A DNA stretch of 64,000 nt from assembly GCA_963830565.1 (NCBI GenBank), contig CAWHMO010000010.1, forward strand, positions 186,001 to 250,000. The letters run 5' to 3'. Origin of the DNA: DATFDN01 sp963830565. GTDB taxonomy: Bacteria; Pseudomonadota; Alphaproteobacteria; Acetobacterales; Acetobacteraceae. Shown in pieces: positions 45,058 to 54,245 of the stretch. The number at the start of each line of letters is the position of its first letter. Position 1 is the stretch's first letter. Position numbers and translations under genes: made by a program. The notes beneath the pieces were generated by a model that worked only from the letters and a program-made list of their open reading frames with translations, ran no database searches and was not told the origin of the DNA.

Positions 45058-45260
45058 GCTGCACCAACAGCCTCCCCAGCCAAGGGTTCCGAACGGCGGG
45101 CCGGTGCCGCCTCGGCATCAATCCGTCAAGAGGGAATGCGCTGTGCTGGCGCGTCCTGCAATCGCGGGACTTGCCTCTTCTAGAGGCAGTATCCGCCACT
45201 CAGGCGCCGGAGCGGCGGAGATCGCCGCGTTCGTGGAGCGGGCGGGGCGGGCTCGGTCCG

Positions 45261-46289
45261 TTAGCGTAGCGGGTCCAGCACCACCCGGTCGGGGCTGCCC
45301 GCCAGCACTGCCTGATAGGCCTCGACCGCGCGGGCCAGCGGATAGGTGTTCGCGTCCAGCACCGGGAAGGGCCGCAGCTTGCCCGCCTCGAATCCTGGCC
45401 GCAGCGCGTCGAGCACCGTCGCGCAATGGCCACTGTCGAGCGCCAGCGTGTCCAGGCCGATGAAGCGGTGCCGGCCACGGTAGAAGGCGAAGATGTCGAA
45501 CAGCACGGCGCGCTCGATCGTCGAGATGAAGATCTGGCGGCCCCGCACCGCCATCGCGCGGCAGGCCGCCTCGAAGTAGGGACTGCCCACGGTGTTGTAG
45601 ACGATGTCGGCACCGTGCCCGCCGGTGGCGTCGCGCACGAGGGCGGCGATGTCGTCCTTGGCGGCCAGCATCGTGACCGGGCCGGAGGCATGGCCGCGAT
45701 ACGGCTCCTGCGTGCGCTCCACCCCGAACACGCGGGCGCCGCCCATCGTGGCGAGCTGGATGGCCGCCTGGCCAACCTTGCCGTTGGCGCCCAGGACGAG
45801 CACGGCATCGCCCGGCTGGACGGAGCCGGCCTCACGCAGGCCTTCATAGGCCGTTATGAACGGCACGCCGACCCCGCCGGCCTCGGGCAGGCTGATCGTG
45901 GACGCCTTCTCCCGCACATGGCTCGCGTCGAGCACCAGATGCCGGGCATGGGTGCCGTCTCGCCGTATGCCCAGCTCGCCGCCGCTGCCCCAGACTTCCC
46001 ACCCCAGCAGGTGGGCGGGGCCACCCACGACGACGCCTGCGTAGTCCCGGCCCGGCGTGCGAGGCCAGACAGCGTGCGGCATAGCCCCCAGCACGGCCTT
46101 GACGTCCGAGGGATTCACCCCGGCGCTGTGGACCTCGATCAGCGCCTCGCCCCGCTCCGGCGTGGGCAGGGATAGTTCCTCGAGGTGGATGGCGGTGGTC
46201 AGCGCGTCAGCCCCGGACACCTTGGCATGCACGCGGAGCGCGGCGGTGCGGCGGGAGCCGGATTCGAAGGCGTGCAGGGTTGCGGACAT
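45261..46289 (-). CDS. zinc-type alcohol dehydrogenase-like / quinone oxidoreductase
   Basis: A 342-residue medium-chain dehydrogenase/reductase. The N-terminal GroES-like domain has ERGEALIEVHSAGVNPSDVK and RTPGRDYAGVVVGG. The NAD(P)-binding fold has VLVLGANGKVGQAAIQLATM. The structural-zinc cysteines and catalytic zinc ligands are absent, as in the quinone oxidoreductase group. The start ATG 46289 has GGAGGAATCC directly upstream, so the longer open frame to 46334 is not needed. Divergent from cysG. Substrate unknown. Confidence 0.87.
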   Translation of the reverse strand: MSATLHAFESGSRRTAALRVHAKVSGADALTTAIHLEELSLPTPERGEALIEVHSAGVNPSDVKAVLGAMPHAVWPRTPGRDYAGVVVGGPAHLLGWEVWGSGGELGIRRDGTHARHLVLDASHVREKASTISLPEAGGVGVPFITAYEGLREAGSVQPGDAVLVLGANGKVGQAAIQLATMGGARVFGVERTQEPYRGHASGPVTMLAAKDDIAALVRDATGGHGADIVYNTVGSPYFEAACRAMAVRGRQIFISTIERAVLFDIFAFYRGRHRFIGLDTLALDSGHCATVLDALRPGFEAGKLRPFPVLDANTYPLARAVEAYQAVLAGSPDRVVLDPLR

Positions 46290-46420
46290 TGGATTCCTCC
46301 GATGCTGACGGTGCGCGTGATCGCTGAGCGACAATGGACAGAACCATCCGCACCTGCTTTTCCATGGGCATCACCACGCCGCGCGCGGATCGTGCATTCC
46401 GGAGCTGCAGGAGATTCTAC

Positions 46421-47830
46421 GTGACACCCGTGTCCAGGTCTGAGGTGCCCTCCCCCTTCCCGCTGTTCCTGGACCTGGAAGGCGCGTGCGTGCTGGTGGT
46501 AGGCGGCGGCGACGCGGCCGTCGCCAAGCTGCGCCTGCTGCTGGCCAGCGGGGCCGTGCCGCGAGTGGTAGGCCCCGCTCCGTCCGAGGATTTGACGGCC
46601 CTCGCCGAGGAGCGCGGCTTCGCCCTGCATCGGCGGGAGTTCCAGCCGGACGATCTGGAAGGCGCGCGGCTCTGCTACGTCGCACTGGACAAAGGCGCCG
46701 AGGCGGTTGTCGCCGCCGCGCGCCGGTGTGGCGTGCCGGTGAATGCGGTCGATCAACCGGCGCTCTGCGACTTCACCACGCCCGCGATCGTGCAACGCGG
46801 GCGTATCGCAATCGCGATCTCCACTTCCGGCGTGGCCCCCGCGCTCGCGCGCGCCGTGCGGGCGCAGATCGAGGCCGCGATCCCGCAAGGCTATGGCGCG
46901 CTTGCCGCGTTCTGCGGGAAATGGCGTGCGCGCGCCGCGGAGGCTTTCGGCCGCGACGAACGGCGGCGGTTCTGGGACGCCGTGCTGGGCGGACCCGAAG
47001 CCGCTGCGGTGCTTCGTGGCAGCGAAGCCGAGGCCGACGCGCTCATGCGCGAACGGCTGGCGACTCGCCGGACCGGTCCAGCCGGACGCGCGAGCCTGGT
47101 CGGTGCCGGACCGGGCGACCCGGATCTGCTCACTCTCAAGGCACTGCGTGCGCTGCAAGAGGCGGATGTGATCCTCTACGACAGACTGATTGGCCCAGCG
47201 GTGCTCGACCTGGCGCGACGCGACGCGCGGCGCATTGACGTCGGCAAGCGCTGCGGCCGCCATGCGATGAGCCAAGCCGCGATCAACCGGCTGATGCTGG
47301 ATTTCGCGCGCGATGGTCTGCATGTGGTGCGGCTGAAAGGCGGCGACCCGTTCGTGTTCGGCCGTGGTGGCGAGGAACTGGATGCGCTGCTTGCCGCCGG
47401 CATACCCGTCGAAGTGGTTCCCGGCGTGACCGCCGCCTGCGCCGTCGCCGCCGGGCTGCAAGCGCCGCTGACGCATCGCGACGTGGCGCGCAGCATGCAT
47501 TTCGTGACCGCGCACGGCAAGGAGGAAGGCCTGCCGCCGCACGATTGGCACGCGCTGGCGCAGATGGGTGGAACGCTCGCCGTCTATATGGGCGTGCGCA
47601 CGCTTCCGGCGCTGACCCGCGCTCTTCTGGACGCCGGGCGCAGCTCCAGCACGCCAGCCGCCGCGGTGGAGAACGCGACGCTGCCGAACGAGCGGCGGAT
47701 AAGGGGCACGCTCGCGACCATTGCCGAGGTGGTGCGCGTCGCCGGGCTGGACGGCCCGACGCTGGTGCTGATTGGGGAAGTGCTCGATGTGGCACGAAGC
47801 GCGCCAGCGGAGCCGTACATTGCCGCCTGA
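46421..47830 (+). CDS. cysG: siroheme synthase (CysG, three activities)
   Basis: A 469-residue fused enzyme. Residues about 1-200 are precorrin-2 dehydrogenase/ferrochelatase: ACVLVVGGGDAAVAKLRLLL, PVNAVDQPALCDFTTPAIVQ and AISTSGVAPALARAVR. Residues about 220-465 are uroporphyrinogen-III C-methyltransferase: VGAGPGDPDLLTLKALRALQ, VRLKGGDPFVFGRGGEE, VPGVTAACAVAAGLQAPLTH. The product makes siroheme for sulfite or nitrite reductase. The GTG at 46421 is preferred because CAGGAG lies 8 bases upstream and the protein then starts close to the first family strand. Confidence 0.9.
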   Translation: MTPVSRSEVPSPFPLFLDLEGACVLVVGGGDAAVAKLRLLLASGAVPRVVGPAPSEDLTALAEERGFALHRREFQPDDLEGARLCYVALDKGAEAVVAAARRCGVPVNAVDQPALCDFTTPAIVQRGRIAIAISTSGVAPALARAVRAQIEAAIPQGYGALAAFCGKWRARAAEAFGRDERRRFWDAVLGGPEAAAVLRGSEAEADALMRERLATRRTGPAGRASLVGAGPGDPDLLTLKALRALQEADVILYDRLIGPAVLDLARRDARRIDVGKRCGRHAMSQAAINRLMLDFARDGLHVVRLKGGDPFVFGRGGEELDALLAAGIPVEVVPGVTAACAVAAGLQAPLTHRDVARSMHFVTAHGKEEGLPPHDWHALAQMGGTLAVYMGVRTLPALTRALLDAGRSSSTPAAAVENATLPNERRIRGTLATIAEVVRVAGLDGPTLVLIGEVLDVARSAPAEPYIAA

Positions 47831-47886
47831 ATGGACCGCGGCCGAACGCCGCTTCGCCCATACGTTCGTATCCTGAAACACGGCGG

Positions 47887-49101
47887 CTACGGCGCCGGTT
47901 CGTCGAGCGGCACCCAGTGCTGGCCATCGAAGCGCACCAGACGAACCGATTTGAGCGGCTGATAATCCGTCGGGCTGGTGTTGATGACGAGACCCGGACT
48001 GACCATCGGTAAAACGAGGTCGTGCAGGTTCGCCGCCTGGCGCATGACGTTGGCGCGCGACAGATCATCGCCACACTGCTTGAGCACCTGCAGGAAGGTC
48101 TGCGCGATGGAGTAGCCGATCACATTGTTCAGGTCGGTGACATTTCCCTCCGGGAAGTATCGCTGCATGAAGGTCAGCCACGTCTTGTATCCGTCGGTCG
48201 CCTGGGTCGCCGGGTCGGTTGGATCGCGCACATAGGCGCCAGTGATGATGCCGACCGCATTGTCCAGCCCCGCCGGCTGCAGGCCGGAGGCTATCGAGGA
48301 ACCAATGTCGCTGATCAGATGCAGCGGCTTCCAGGAAAGATCGTGGGTCTTGCGGATCACCTGCGCCGTGAATTTCGGGGCCGCGACGCTGATCAGCGTA
48401 TCCGCGCCCGACCCTTGCAGCGTCGCCATCTGACTGTCGATCGTCGGATCGGTCACTTCAAAGCTCGCCTTGGCGATGACCATGGCCTTCGTCTTGTCAC
48501 CCAGCGCCCGTTCGATCCCCTTGATGTAGTCCCTCCCGATATCGTCGTTCTCGTACAGGACGGCGATCTTCGCGGATGGCCTGGTCCGAAGCACGTACGC
48601 GGCCAGATCGTGGCCCTCGGCCTCGTAGCTCGGCAGCCATGGCATGGTCCAGGGGAAGTGCTCGGGATCGTTGAAGCGCGCAGCACCGCTGGAGATGAAT
48701 AGCTGCGGCACCTTGCGGGCATTCAGGTATTTCTGGATCGCGCTGTTCGGCGCCGTTCCCATCGCATCGAAGATCAGCAGCACGCCATCGCTCTCAACCA
48801 ACTTGCGCGTCTGCTCCACGGTCTTTGGCGGGCTGTAGCCATCGTCCATGCTGAGGAGCTTGATCTTGCGTCCATTCACTCCGCCCTGCTCGTTCAGCAT
48901 GCGGAAATAGGCCTGCTCCACGAGCCCGATCACACCGTAGGAGGAGGCCGGTCCGGAATAGGGCATCGTCTGCCCCACCAGGATCTCGGTCGCGGTCACG
49001 CCGGGAACCGGCGTCTGTGCCCAAGCCGACATGCTCGGGCCGGACGAGCCCAGCACCCAGAGCCAGGCCGACGCCATGGCCAACACAACTGGTCTTTTCA
49101 A
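47887..49101 (-). CDS. LivJ-type ABC transporter substrate-binding protein
   Basis: A 404-residue periplasmic binding protein for branched-chain amino acids or similar ligands. TTG 49101 with GAGGAGCTC upstream starts a signal peptide (KRPVVLAMASAWLWVLGSSG, cleavage near SAWAQ). The mature part has ATEILVGQTMPYSGPASSYG, FRMLNEQGGVNGRKIKLLSM and KIAVLYENDDIGRDYIKGIE. No permease or ATPase gene is adjacent, so it is an orphan binding protein. It is intact, unlike the three relatives decayed at 16.9, 19.6 and 23 kb. Confidence 0.88.
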   Translation of the reverse strand: MKRPVVLAMASAWLWVLGSSGPSMSAWAQTPVPGVTATEILVGQTMPYSGPASSYGVIGLVEQAYFRMLNEQGGVNGRKIKLLSMDDGYSPPKTVEQTRKLVESDGVLLIFDAMGTAPNSAIQKYLNARKVPQLFISSGAARFNDPEHFPWTMPWLPSYEAEGHDLAAYVLRTRPSAKIAVLYENDDIGRDYIKGIERALGDKTKAMVIAKASFEVTDPTIDSQMATLQGSGADTLISVAAPKFTAQVIRKTHDLSWKPLHLISDIGSSIASGLQPAGLDNAVGIITGAYVRDPTDPATQATDGYKTWLTFMQRYFPEGNVTDLNNVIGYSIAQTFLQVLKQCGDDLSRANVMRQAANLHDLVLPMVSPGLVINTSPTDYQPLKSVRLVRFDGQHWVPLDEPAP

Positions 49102-49239
49102 AGCGAGCTCCTCGACCGAACCCGGCCCCTGCCGGCTTCCCGCGAGAACAGCCTCCGTGCTCCGTGGCGTCAATGCAGGTGGAAGGTCAGGCAACCCGGC
49201 GCCATGTTCGCGCGCTCTGACTGGGCTTGGAGCGTGGGC

Positions 49240-50322
49240 ATGGCGAGCAGGTCAGACCTCGTTGAGGCTTTCCGAACCCAGTCGCGCGCCTGCGGCGAGC
49301 TCGGCTCGCCGTTCATGGCGGCGCTGCTGGATAGAGCTGCGGGCGAACTCGACCGCACCAGGTCGATCGGCGGCGTGCTCGCCTCCTGGTCCGGCGACCC
49401 GGATCGGGATGCCGTGCCGCTCCGTCTGGCCGCCGCCCTGCACGCGCTGGCCCTGTCCGGAACCGACCCGGATCTCGCCGCCGTCTATCCTCCATCTGAT
49501 ACGGCGGGCGACGCCGAAGCGGTCTGGCGCGCGGCCCTGGCAACGATCGAGGCCCACCGCCCTGATGTGGAGGCCTTCCTGGGCTCGCCGCCCCAGACCA
49601 ACGAGGTTGGACGCTCGGCGGTCCTGCTGGGCGGTTTCCTGGAGATCGCGCGGGAAACGGACCAGAAGCCGATGCGGGTGCTCGAGATCGGCGCGAGTGC
49701 CGGCCTCAACCTGCTGTGGGACCACTACCGCTACGAGTTGGGCGGGCAGGTGCAATGGGGCGACGCGGACAGCGCCGTGGTCGTGGCGGCCGACTGGGCC
49801 GGCCCGCTGCCGCCGCTGGATGCCCGCGTCGTGGTTGCCGACCGTGCCGGCTCCGACATGGAGCCGGTCGATCCGGAGGACCCAACGGCGCGTCTGCGTC
49901 TCCGGGCCTATGTCTGGGCCGACCAGCCCGCGCGCATGAACCTGCTGGACGCCGCCATTTCCCTTGTGCGCCGGGAGAAGGTCCGGGTCGAGCGGAGTGA
50001 GGCCGCCGCCTGGGTATCGGCGCACCTGCAAGCACGGGCCACCGGATGCACCACGGTGCTGTACCACTCCATTGCCTGGGAGTATTTCCCCGAGGACACC
50101 AAGGCGCAGATTCGGTCCACCGTGGAGGAGACCGGCCGGCGTGCCGATCCGGACTCGCCGCTCGCCTGGTTGCGGCTGGAACCGCCTTCCGGCAATGCCC
50201 CCGGCGGCGGGCAGCCCGAGTTGCGCCTGATGCTCTGGCCCGGCGGCCGTGACCGCTGCCTCGCGCGGGCGCACACGCACGGCCCCCCCGTCACCTGGCT
50301 TGAAGGTTCGGGCGATGAGTGA
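49240..50322 (+). CDS. DUF2332 domain-containing protein
   Basis: A 360-residue protein spanning DUF2332. Recognisable blocks are FRTQSRACGELGSPFMAALL, TNEVGRSAVLLGGFLEIARE, MRVLEIGASAGLNLLWDHYR and VLYHSIAWEYFPEDTKAQIR. VLEIGASAGLNLL resembles motif I of methyltransferases, so SAM binding is possible, but no activity is established. ATG 49240 is chosen for GGAG at a good distance; ATG 49204 is possible. It overlaps the NUDIX gene by eight bases. Confidence 0.87.
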   Translation: MASRSDLVEAFRTQSRACGELGSPFMAALLDRAAGELDRTRSIGGVLASWSGDPDRDAVPLRLAAALHALALSGTDPDLAAVYPPSDTAGDAEAVWRAALATIEAHRPDVEAFLGSPPQTNEVGRSAVLLGGFLEIARETDQKPMRVLEIGASAGLNLLWDHYRYELGGQVQWGDADSAVVVAADWAGPLPPLDARVVVADRAGSDMEPVDPEDPTARLRLRAYVWADQPARMNLLDAAISLVRREKVRVERSEAAAWVSAHLQARATGCTTVLYHSIAWEYFPEDTKAQIRSTVEETGRRADPDSPLAWLRLEPPSGNAPGGGQPELRLMLWPGGRDRCLARAHTHGPPVTWLEGSGDE

Positions 50323-50953
50323 TCGAGCGCGGGCCGTCGAGATCCGCGGCCGCGAAGTGCTGTCCGACAACTGGTTCAAGCTGGAGAAGATCACCTTCGA
50401 GCAGACCCGCCGGGACGGCTCGCATCAGACGCTCGACCGCGAGGTGTACCATAACGGGCCGGGTGCCGCCGTGCTGCCCATTGACCACGCACGCGGCATG
50501 GTGCTGCTGGTCCGGCAGTTCCGCATCCCGGCCTGCGTCAACGGTGATGCCCCCATGCTGGTCGAACTCTGCGCGGGCATGGTCGACGCGGGCAACGACC
50601 CCGCTGACACCGTGCGCAAGGAAGCCGAGCAGGAAATGGGCATTCGCCTGCGCAACGCGCGCAAGGTTTTCGAGCTCTACATGAGTCCGGGCGCCTCGGC
50701 GGAAAAGCTGCACCTGTTCGTCGCGGACTACGGTCAGGACGACCAATTCGGCGAGGGCGGCGGCCTGCGTCGGGAGGGAGAAGAAATCGAGATCCTTGAG
50801 CTGCCGTTCGCCCGCGCCTGGGAGATGGTCACGAGCGGGCAGATCGTGGACGCCAAAACGGTCCTGCTCCTGCAGCATATGCGGCTAAGCGGCATCGACT
50901 CTGCCGACCGCCAATCTCCCTCTCCCGCGCAAACGGAGGAGAGGGAGTTATGA
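50315..50953 (+). CDS. NUDIX hydrolase (ADP-ribose/GDP-mannose pyrophosphatase type)
   Basis: A 212-residue NUDIX protein of the NudF/NudK group. The N-terminal REVLSDNWFKLEKITFEQTR and DREVYHNGPGAAVLPIDHA are typical. The NUDIX box reads GMVDAGNDPADTVRKEAEQE then MG, with Asn for the first Glu and Lys for the Arg of the consensus, but the metal-binding E..E..E core (KEAEQE) is kept. The expected reaction is hydrolysis of a nucleoside diphosphate sugar. Coupled to the DUF2332 gene by overlap. Confidence 0.87.
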   Translation: MSDRARAVEIRGREVLSDNWFKLEKITFEQTRRDGSHQTLDREVYHNGPGAAVLPIDHARGMVLLVRQFRIPACVNGDAPMLVELCAGMVDAGNDPADTVRKEAEQEMGIRLRNARKVFELYMSPGASAEKLHLFVADYGQDDQFGEGGGLRREGEEIEILELPFARAWEMVTSGQIVDAKTVLLLQHMRLSGIDSADRQSPSPAQTEEREL

Positions 50954-50956
50954 TCA

Positions 50957-51448
50957 TCAGAAAATGCCCATCGCCATGCCGGCCGTAAGGGCCGCTCCGA
51001 CGTCCTCGCAGCGGCGGAGATCGTCGGCCCCGATCACCTTGGGCCGCAGGATCGCCTCCGGAGTTTGGGCGTGCGTACAGACGATGAGCGGATCGGATAC
51101 CTCCCGCAATCTCCAGCCGGTGGCGATGCGCCCGATCTGGCGCACGGCATTGCGGCCATCGCTGCCGGCGCAGACGAGCACCGCGTATGGCCGGCCGTTG
51201 ATGCGGTCCAGCGCAGCGTAATAGGTGCGGTCGAAGAAATCCTTCATCAGCCCCGCGATGGCCGCGAGGTTTTCGGGGGCCGCGAAGACGTAGCCATCGG
51301 CCGTCAGCACATCCTCGGGCTGCGCCTCCGAGGCGGGCAGGAGGCGAACCCGCACCTCGGGCTCGGTGGATGCGCCGCGGGCGGTTGCCTCCGCCATCTG
51401 CCGCGTGCCGCCGGTGGCGGAGTGGAACACGATCAGCAGCGTCTTCAC
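50957..51448 (-). CDS. flavodoxin-fold NAD(P)H-dependent oxidoreductase
   Basis: A 163-residue flavodoxin-fold protein. The FMN phosphate loop is IVFHSATGGTRQMAEATARG. A second flavin contact is DGYVFAAPENLAAIAGLMKD and FFDRTYYAALDRINGRPYAV follows. Members are small quinone or azo reductases. It is convergent with the NUDIX gene, with stops 4 bases apart. Confidence 0.85.
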   Translation of the reverse strand: MKTLLIVFHSATGGTRQMAEATARGASTEPEVRVRLLPASEAQPEDVLTADGYVFAAPENLAAIAGLMKDFFDRTYYAALDRINGRPYAVLVCAGSDGRNAVRQIGRIATGWRLREVSDPLIVCTHAQTPEAILRPKVIGADDLRRCEDVGAALTAGMAMGIF

Positions 51449-51502
51449 GACGCCGGAGCCCGGCTAGTACTCCCTATCGGTGAACGATGAGTCGCTGAAA
51501 CC

Positions 51503-51611
51503 GTCATCGCGAGGCGCGCAGCGCCGTGGCGATCCAGGCCCGCCGCACCGTATCACCCGTCTGGGTCGCCCGCCTGGATCGCCACGCCGCCAAGAGGCGG
51601 CTCGCGATGAC
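51503..51611. repeat. imperfect palindromic intergenic element
   Basis: The left arm GTCATCGCGAGGCGCGCAGC with CGTGGCGATCCAGG (51503-51538) is answered by CCTGGATCGCCACG and GGCTCGCGATGAC (to 51611) in reverse orientation, with about 30 bases between. The whole can fold into one long hairpin. Similar GTCATCGCGAG...CTCGCGATGAC elements are a known class of repeats in proteobacteria. It sits between the flavodoxin-like gene and the end of infC. Confidence 0.7.
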
Positions 51612-51651
51612 AGCCTCGGCGACGCGTTTCACCGTTCAATGATTCCGGGTA

Positions 51652-52173
51652 CTAGCGCGGCGTCAGCACCATGATCATCTGCCGGTTCTCCATCCGCGGC
51701 ATCTGTTCGACCTTTGTGACGCCGTCCATTTCCTGGCGGATGCGCTCCAGCACGCGCATGCCGATGTCCTGGTGCGCCATCTCGCGGCCGCGGAAGCGGA
51801 GCGTCACCTTGACCTTGTCGCCCTCCTCGATGAACGACTTCATGGCGCGCATCTTCACCTGATAGTCGTTCTCGTCGATGTTCGGGCGGACCTTGACCTC
51901 CTTGATCTCGATGACCTTCTGGCGCTTCTTTTGTTCGTTTTTCTTCTTCTGTTGTTCGTATTTGTATTTCCCGTAGTCGAGGATCTTGGCGACCGGCGGA
52001 TCGGCATTGGGGCTGATCTCCACCAGATCGAGCCCGACGGAAAACGCCTTGTGCAGCGCCTCTCGGGCGGACAAGACGCCCTGCATCTCGCCGTCCTGAT
52101 CGATCAGCCGCACCTGGGCTGCTCTGATCTCCTCGTTCACACGGGGGCCCTCGCGCGTGGGCGGGGCAGTCAT
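51652..52173 (-). CDS. infC: translation initiation factor IF-3
   Basis: A 173-residue IF-3. The N-domain has VNEEIRAAQVRLIDQDGEMQ and DLVEISPNADPPVAKILDYG. The linker is lysine-rich (KYKYEQQKKKNEQKKRQK). The C-domain has EIKEVKVRPNIDENDYQVKM and RFRGREMAHQDIGMRVLERI. The start appears to be ATG at 52173 rather than the rare AUU or AUA used by some infC genes. thrS lies 78 bases upstream on the same strand, and that gap has a short inverted repeat (GCCTAT...ATAGGC). Confidence 0.95.
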   Translation of the reverse strand: MTAPPTREGPRVNEEIRAAQVRLIDQDGEMQGVLSAREALHKAFSVGLDLVEISPNADPPVAKILDYGKYKYEQQKKKNEQKKRQKVIEIKEVKVRPNIDENDYQVKMRAMKSFIEEGDKVKVTLRFRGREMAHQDIGMRVLERIRQEMDGVTKVEQMPRMENRQMIMVLTPR

Positions 52174-52251
52174 CGGTCCTCTGGCTATGGTCTCGCTCCT
52201 GTCTCTGTTGGAATGGCCGACGGCCTATCCTGGCCATAGGCGGCCGTGTGA

Positions 52252-54207
52252 TCAAGCGGCTTGGCGATCACCGGTCGGCACCAAGCGTGCGAGATCGGGA
52301 GGCATCGCCTCGGCTGCAAGACGGGCGACGGCCTGCTCCAGCGGCAGGACCTGCTGCGCCTCAGTGCCCAGCCGGCGCAGTGCCACGCTGCGCGCCTCGG
52401 CCTCGCGCCGTCCCACCACCGCCAGCACCGGCACATGCGCCAAGCTGTGGGCGCGCACCTTGGCGTTGATCTTCTGGTTCGACAGGTCGAGCTCTACGTT
52501 CAGTCCGGCAGCACGCAACGCCTCCGCCGCCTCCCGGGCGAAATCGTCGGCGTCCGAGACGATGGTGGCGACGGCCACCTGCACCGGAGCCAGCCAGAGG
52601 GGGAAGCGGCCGGCGTAGTGCTCGATCAGAATGCCCAGGAAGCGCTCGAAGCTGCCGAAGATCACCCTGTGCAGCATCACCGGGCGATGCCTTGCGCCGT
52701 CCTCCCCGACATACTCGGCATCGAGACGCTCGGGCATGTTGAAATCAAGCTGGAGCGTGCCGCATTGCCACTCCCGCCCGATCGCGTCGCGCAGCACGAA
52801 TTCGAGTTTCGGGCCGTAGAACGCGCCCTCCCCTGGGTTCAGTTCGTACTCGACACCGGCGGTGGCGCAAGCTTGCTTCAGCGCCGCTTCGGCATGGTCC
52901 CAGACCGCATCGGAGCCGGTGCGCTCCGTCGGACGATCGGCGAATTTCACCTGGAAACTGTCGAAACCGAAGTCTTGATAGACGGAGCCGAGCAGATCCA
53001 CGAAGCGCACCGTCTCGGGGGCGATCTGGTCCTCCGTGCAGAAGATATGCGCATCGTCCTGGGTGAAGGCGCGCACCCGCATGATGCCGTGCAGGGCACC
53101 CGAGGGTTCGTAGCGGTGGCAGGACCCGAACTCGGCCAGCCGCAGCGGAAGTTCGCGATAGCTGCGCACGCCTTGGCGGAAGATCTGCACGTGGCACGGG
53201 CAATTCATCGGCTTGAGGGCGAGCGTCTTGTTCTCGTCTTCCACGGTGGCGATGAACATGTGCTCGCGGAACTTCTCCCAGTGCCCCGACGCCTCCCATA
53301 ACGAGCGGTCCACGAGCTGGGGCGTGCGGACTTCCTGATAGCCGGAGGTGTCCTGCCGCCGTCGCAGGTAGGCTTCGGCGGTGCGGTACAGCCGCCAGCC
53401 TTTCGGGTGCCAGAACACGCTGCCGACCGCCTCCTCTTGGATGTGGAAGAGGTCCATCTCCTTGCCGATCCGACGATGGTCGCGGCGCTCGGCCTCCTCC
53501 AGCATGTGGAGGTAGGCGTCCAGCTCCTTCTGGTCGCGCCAAGCGGTGCCGTAGATGCGGCTCAGCATGGCGTTGCGATGATCGCCCCGCCAATAGGCGC
53601 CGGCGACCTTCATCAGCTTGAAGGCGGAGCCGACATCGGCCGTGCTCCGCATATGCGGGCCGCGGCAGAGGTCGATCCAGTCGCCTTGCGAATAGAGGCT
53701 GATCGTCTCGCTTTCCGGCAGGTCGCGGATCAGCTCGGCCTTGTAGCTCTCGCCTCTGGCCTCGAAGAAGCGGATGGCCTCGTCGCGGTCCACGACCTGT
53801 CGGCGGAACTTGGCGCCGCGCGCGACGATCTCGCGCATCTTCGCCTCGATCGCCGGGAAGTCCTCGGGGGTGAACGGCGTGTTGCGGGCGAAGTCGTAAT
53901 AGAAGCCGTTCTCGATCGGGGGCCCGATCGTGACCTGCGTGCCGGGATAGAGCGCCTGCACGGCCTCGGCCAGCACATGGGCGCTGTCGTGGCGGATCAG
54001 CTCCAGCGCCTCGGGATCGCGGCGGGTCACGAACATCACGGCGGCGTCACGGTCGATCTCGGTCGCGAGGTCCACCGGCTTGCCGTCCAGCTTCATCGCC
54101 AGCGCAGCGCGCGCGAGGCCCGGCCCGATGGCCTCGACCACCGCCGTGCCGGTGACCGGGCCGTCGAAGCGGCGAACGGTTCCGTCGGGCAAGGTGATGG
54201 CGGGCAT
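52252..54207 (-). CDS. thrS: threonine--tRNA ligase
   Basis: A 651-residue class II aminoacyl-tRNA synthetase. TGS domain at 1-60 (MPAITLPDGTVRRFDGPVTG). Editing domain has HDSAHVLAEAVQALYPGTQV and CRGPHMRS. Catalytic core includes MNCPCHVQIFRQGVRSYREL, HGIMRVRAFTQDDAHIFCTE and HRVIFGSFERFLGILIEHYA. The anticodon-binding domain ends the protein (VAVATIVSDADDFAREAAEA). Full length and intact. Order thrS-infC is usual. Confidence 0.96.
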   Translation of the reverse strand: MPAITLPDGTVRRFDGPVTGTAVVEAIGPGLARAALAMKLDGKPVDLATEIDRDAAVMFVTRRDPEALELIRHDSAHVLAEAVQALYPGTQVTIGPPIENGFYYDFARNTPFTPEDFPAIEAKMREIVARGAKFRRQVVDRDEAIRFFEARGESYKAELIRDLPESETISLYSQGDWIDLCRGPHMRSTADVGSAFKLMKVAGAYWRGDHRNAMLSRIYGTAWRDQKELDAYLHMLEEAERRDHRRIGKEMDLFHIQEEAVGSVFWHPKGWRLYRTAEAYLRRRQDTSGYQEVRTPQLVDRSLWEASGHWEKFREHMFIATVEDENKTLALKPMNCPCHVQIFRQGVRSYRELPLRLAEFGSCHRYEPSGALHGIMRVRAFTQDDAHIFCTEDQIAPETVRFVDLLGSVYQDFGFDSFQVKFADRPTERTGSDAVWDHAEAALKQACATAGVEYELNPGEGAFYGPKLEFVLRDAIGREWQCGTLQLDFNMPERLDAEYVGEDGARHRPVMLHRVIFGSFERFLGILIEHYAGRFPLWLAPVQVAVATIVSDADDFAREAAEALRAAGLNVELDLSNQKINAKVRAHSLAHVPVLAVVGRREAEARSVALRRLGTEAQQVLPLEQAVARLAAEAMPPDLARLVPTGDRQAA

Positions 54208-54245
54208 GGGCAGACAGCTCCTGAGATAAGTTTCCGTCTATGGGG

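Noticed and set aside
52221..52247. GCCTAT...ATAGGC inverted repeat between thrS and infC as an attenuator
   Set aside because: The stem is only six bases and there is no T run or leader peptide; noted under infC but not called.
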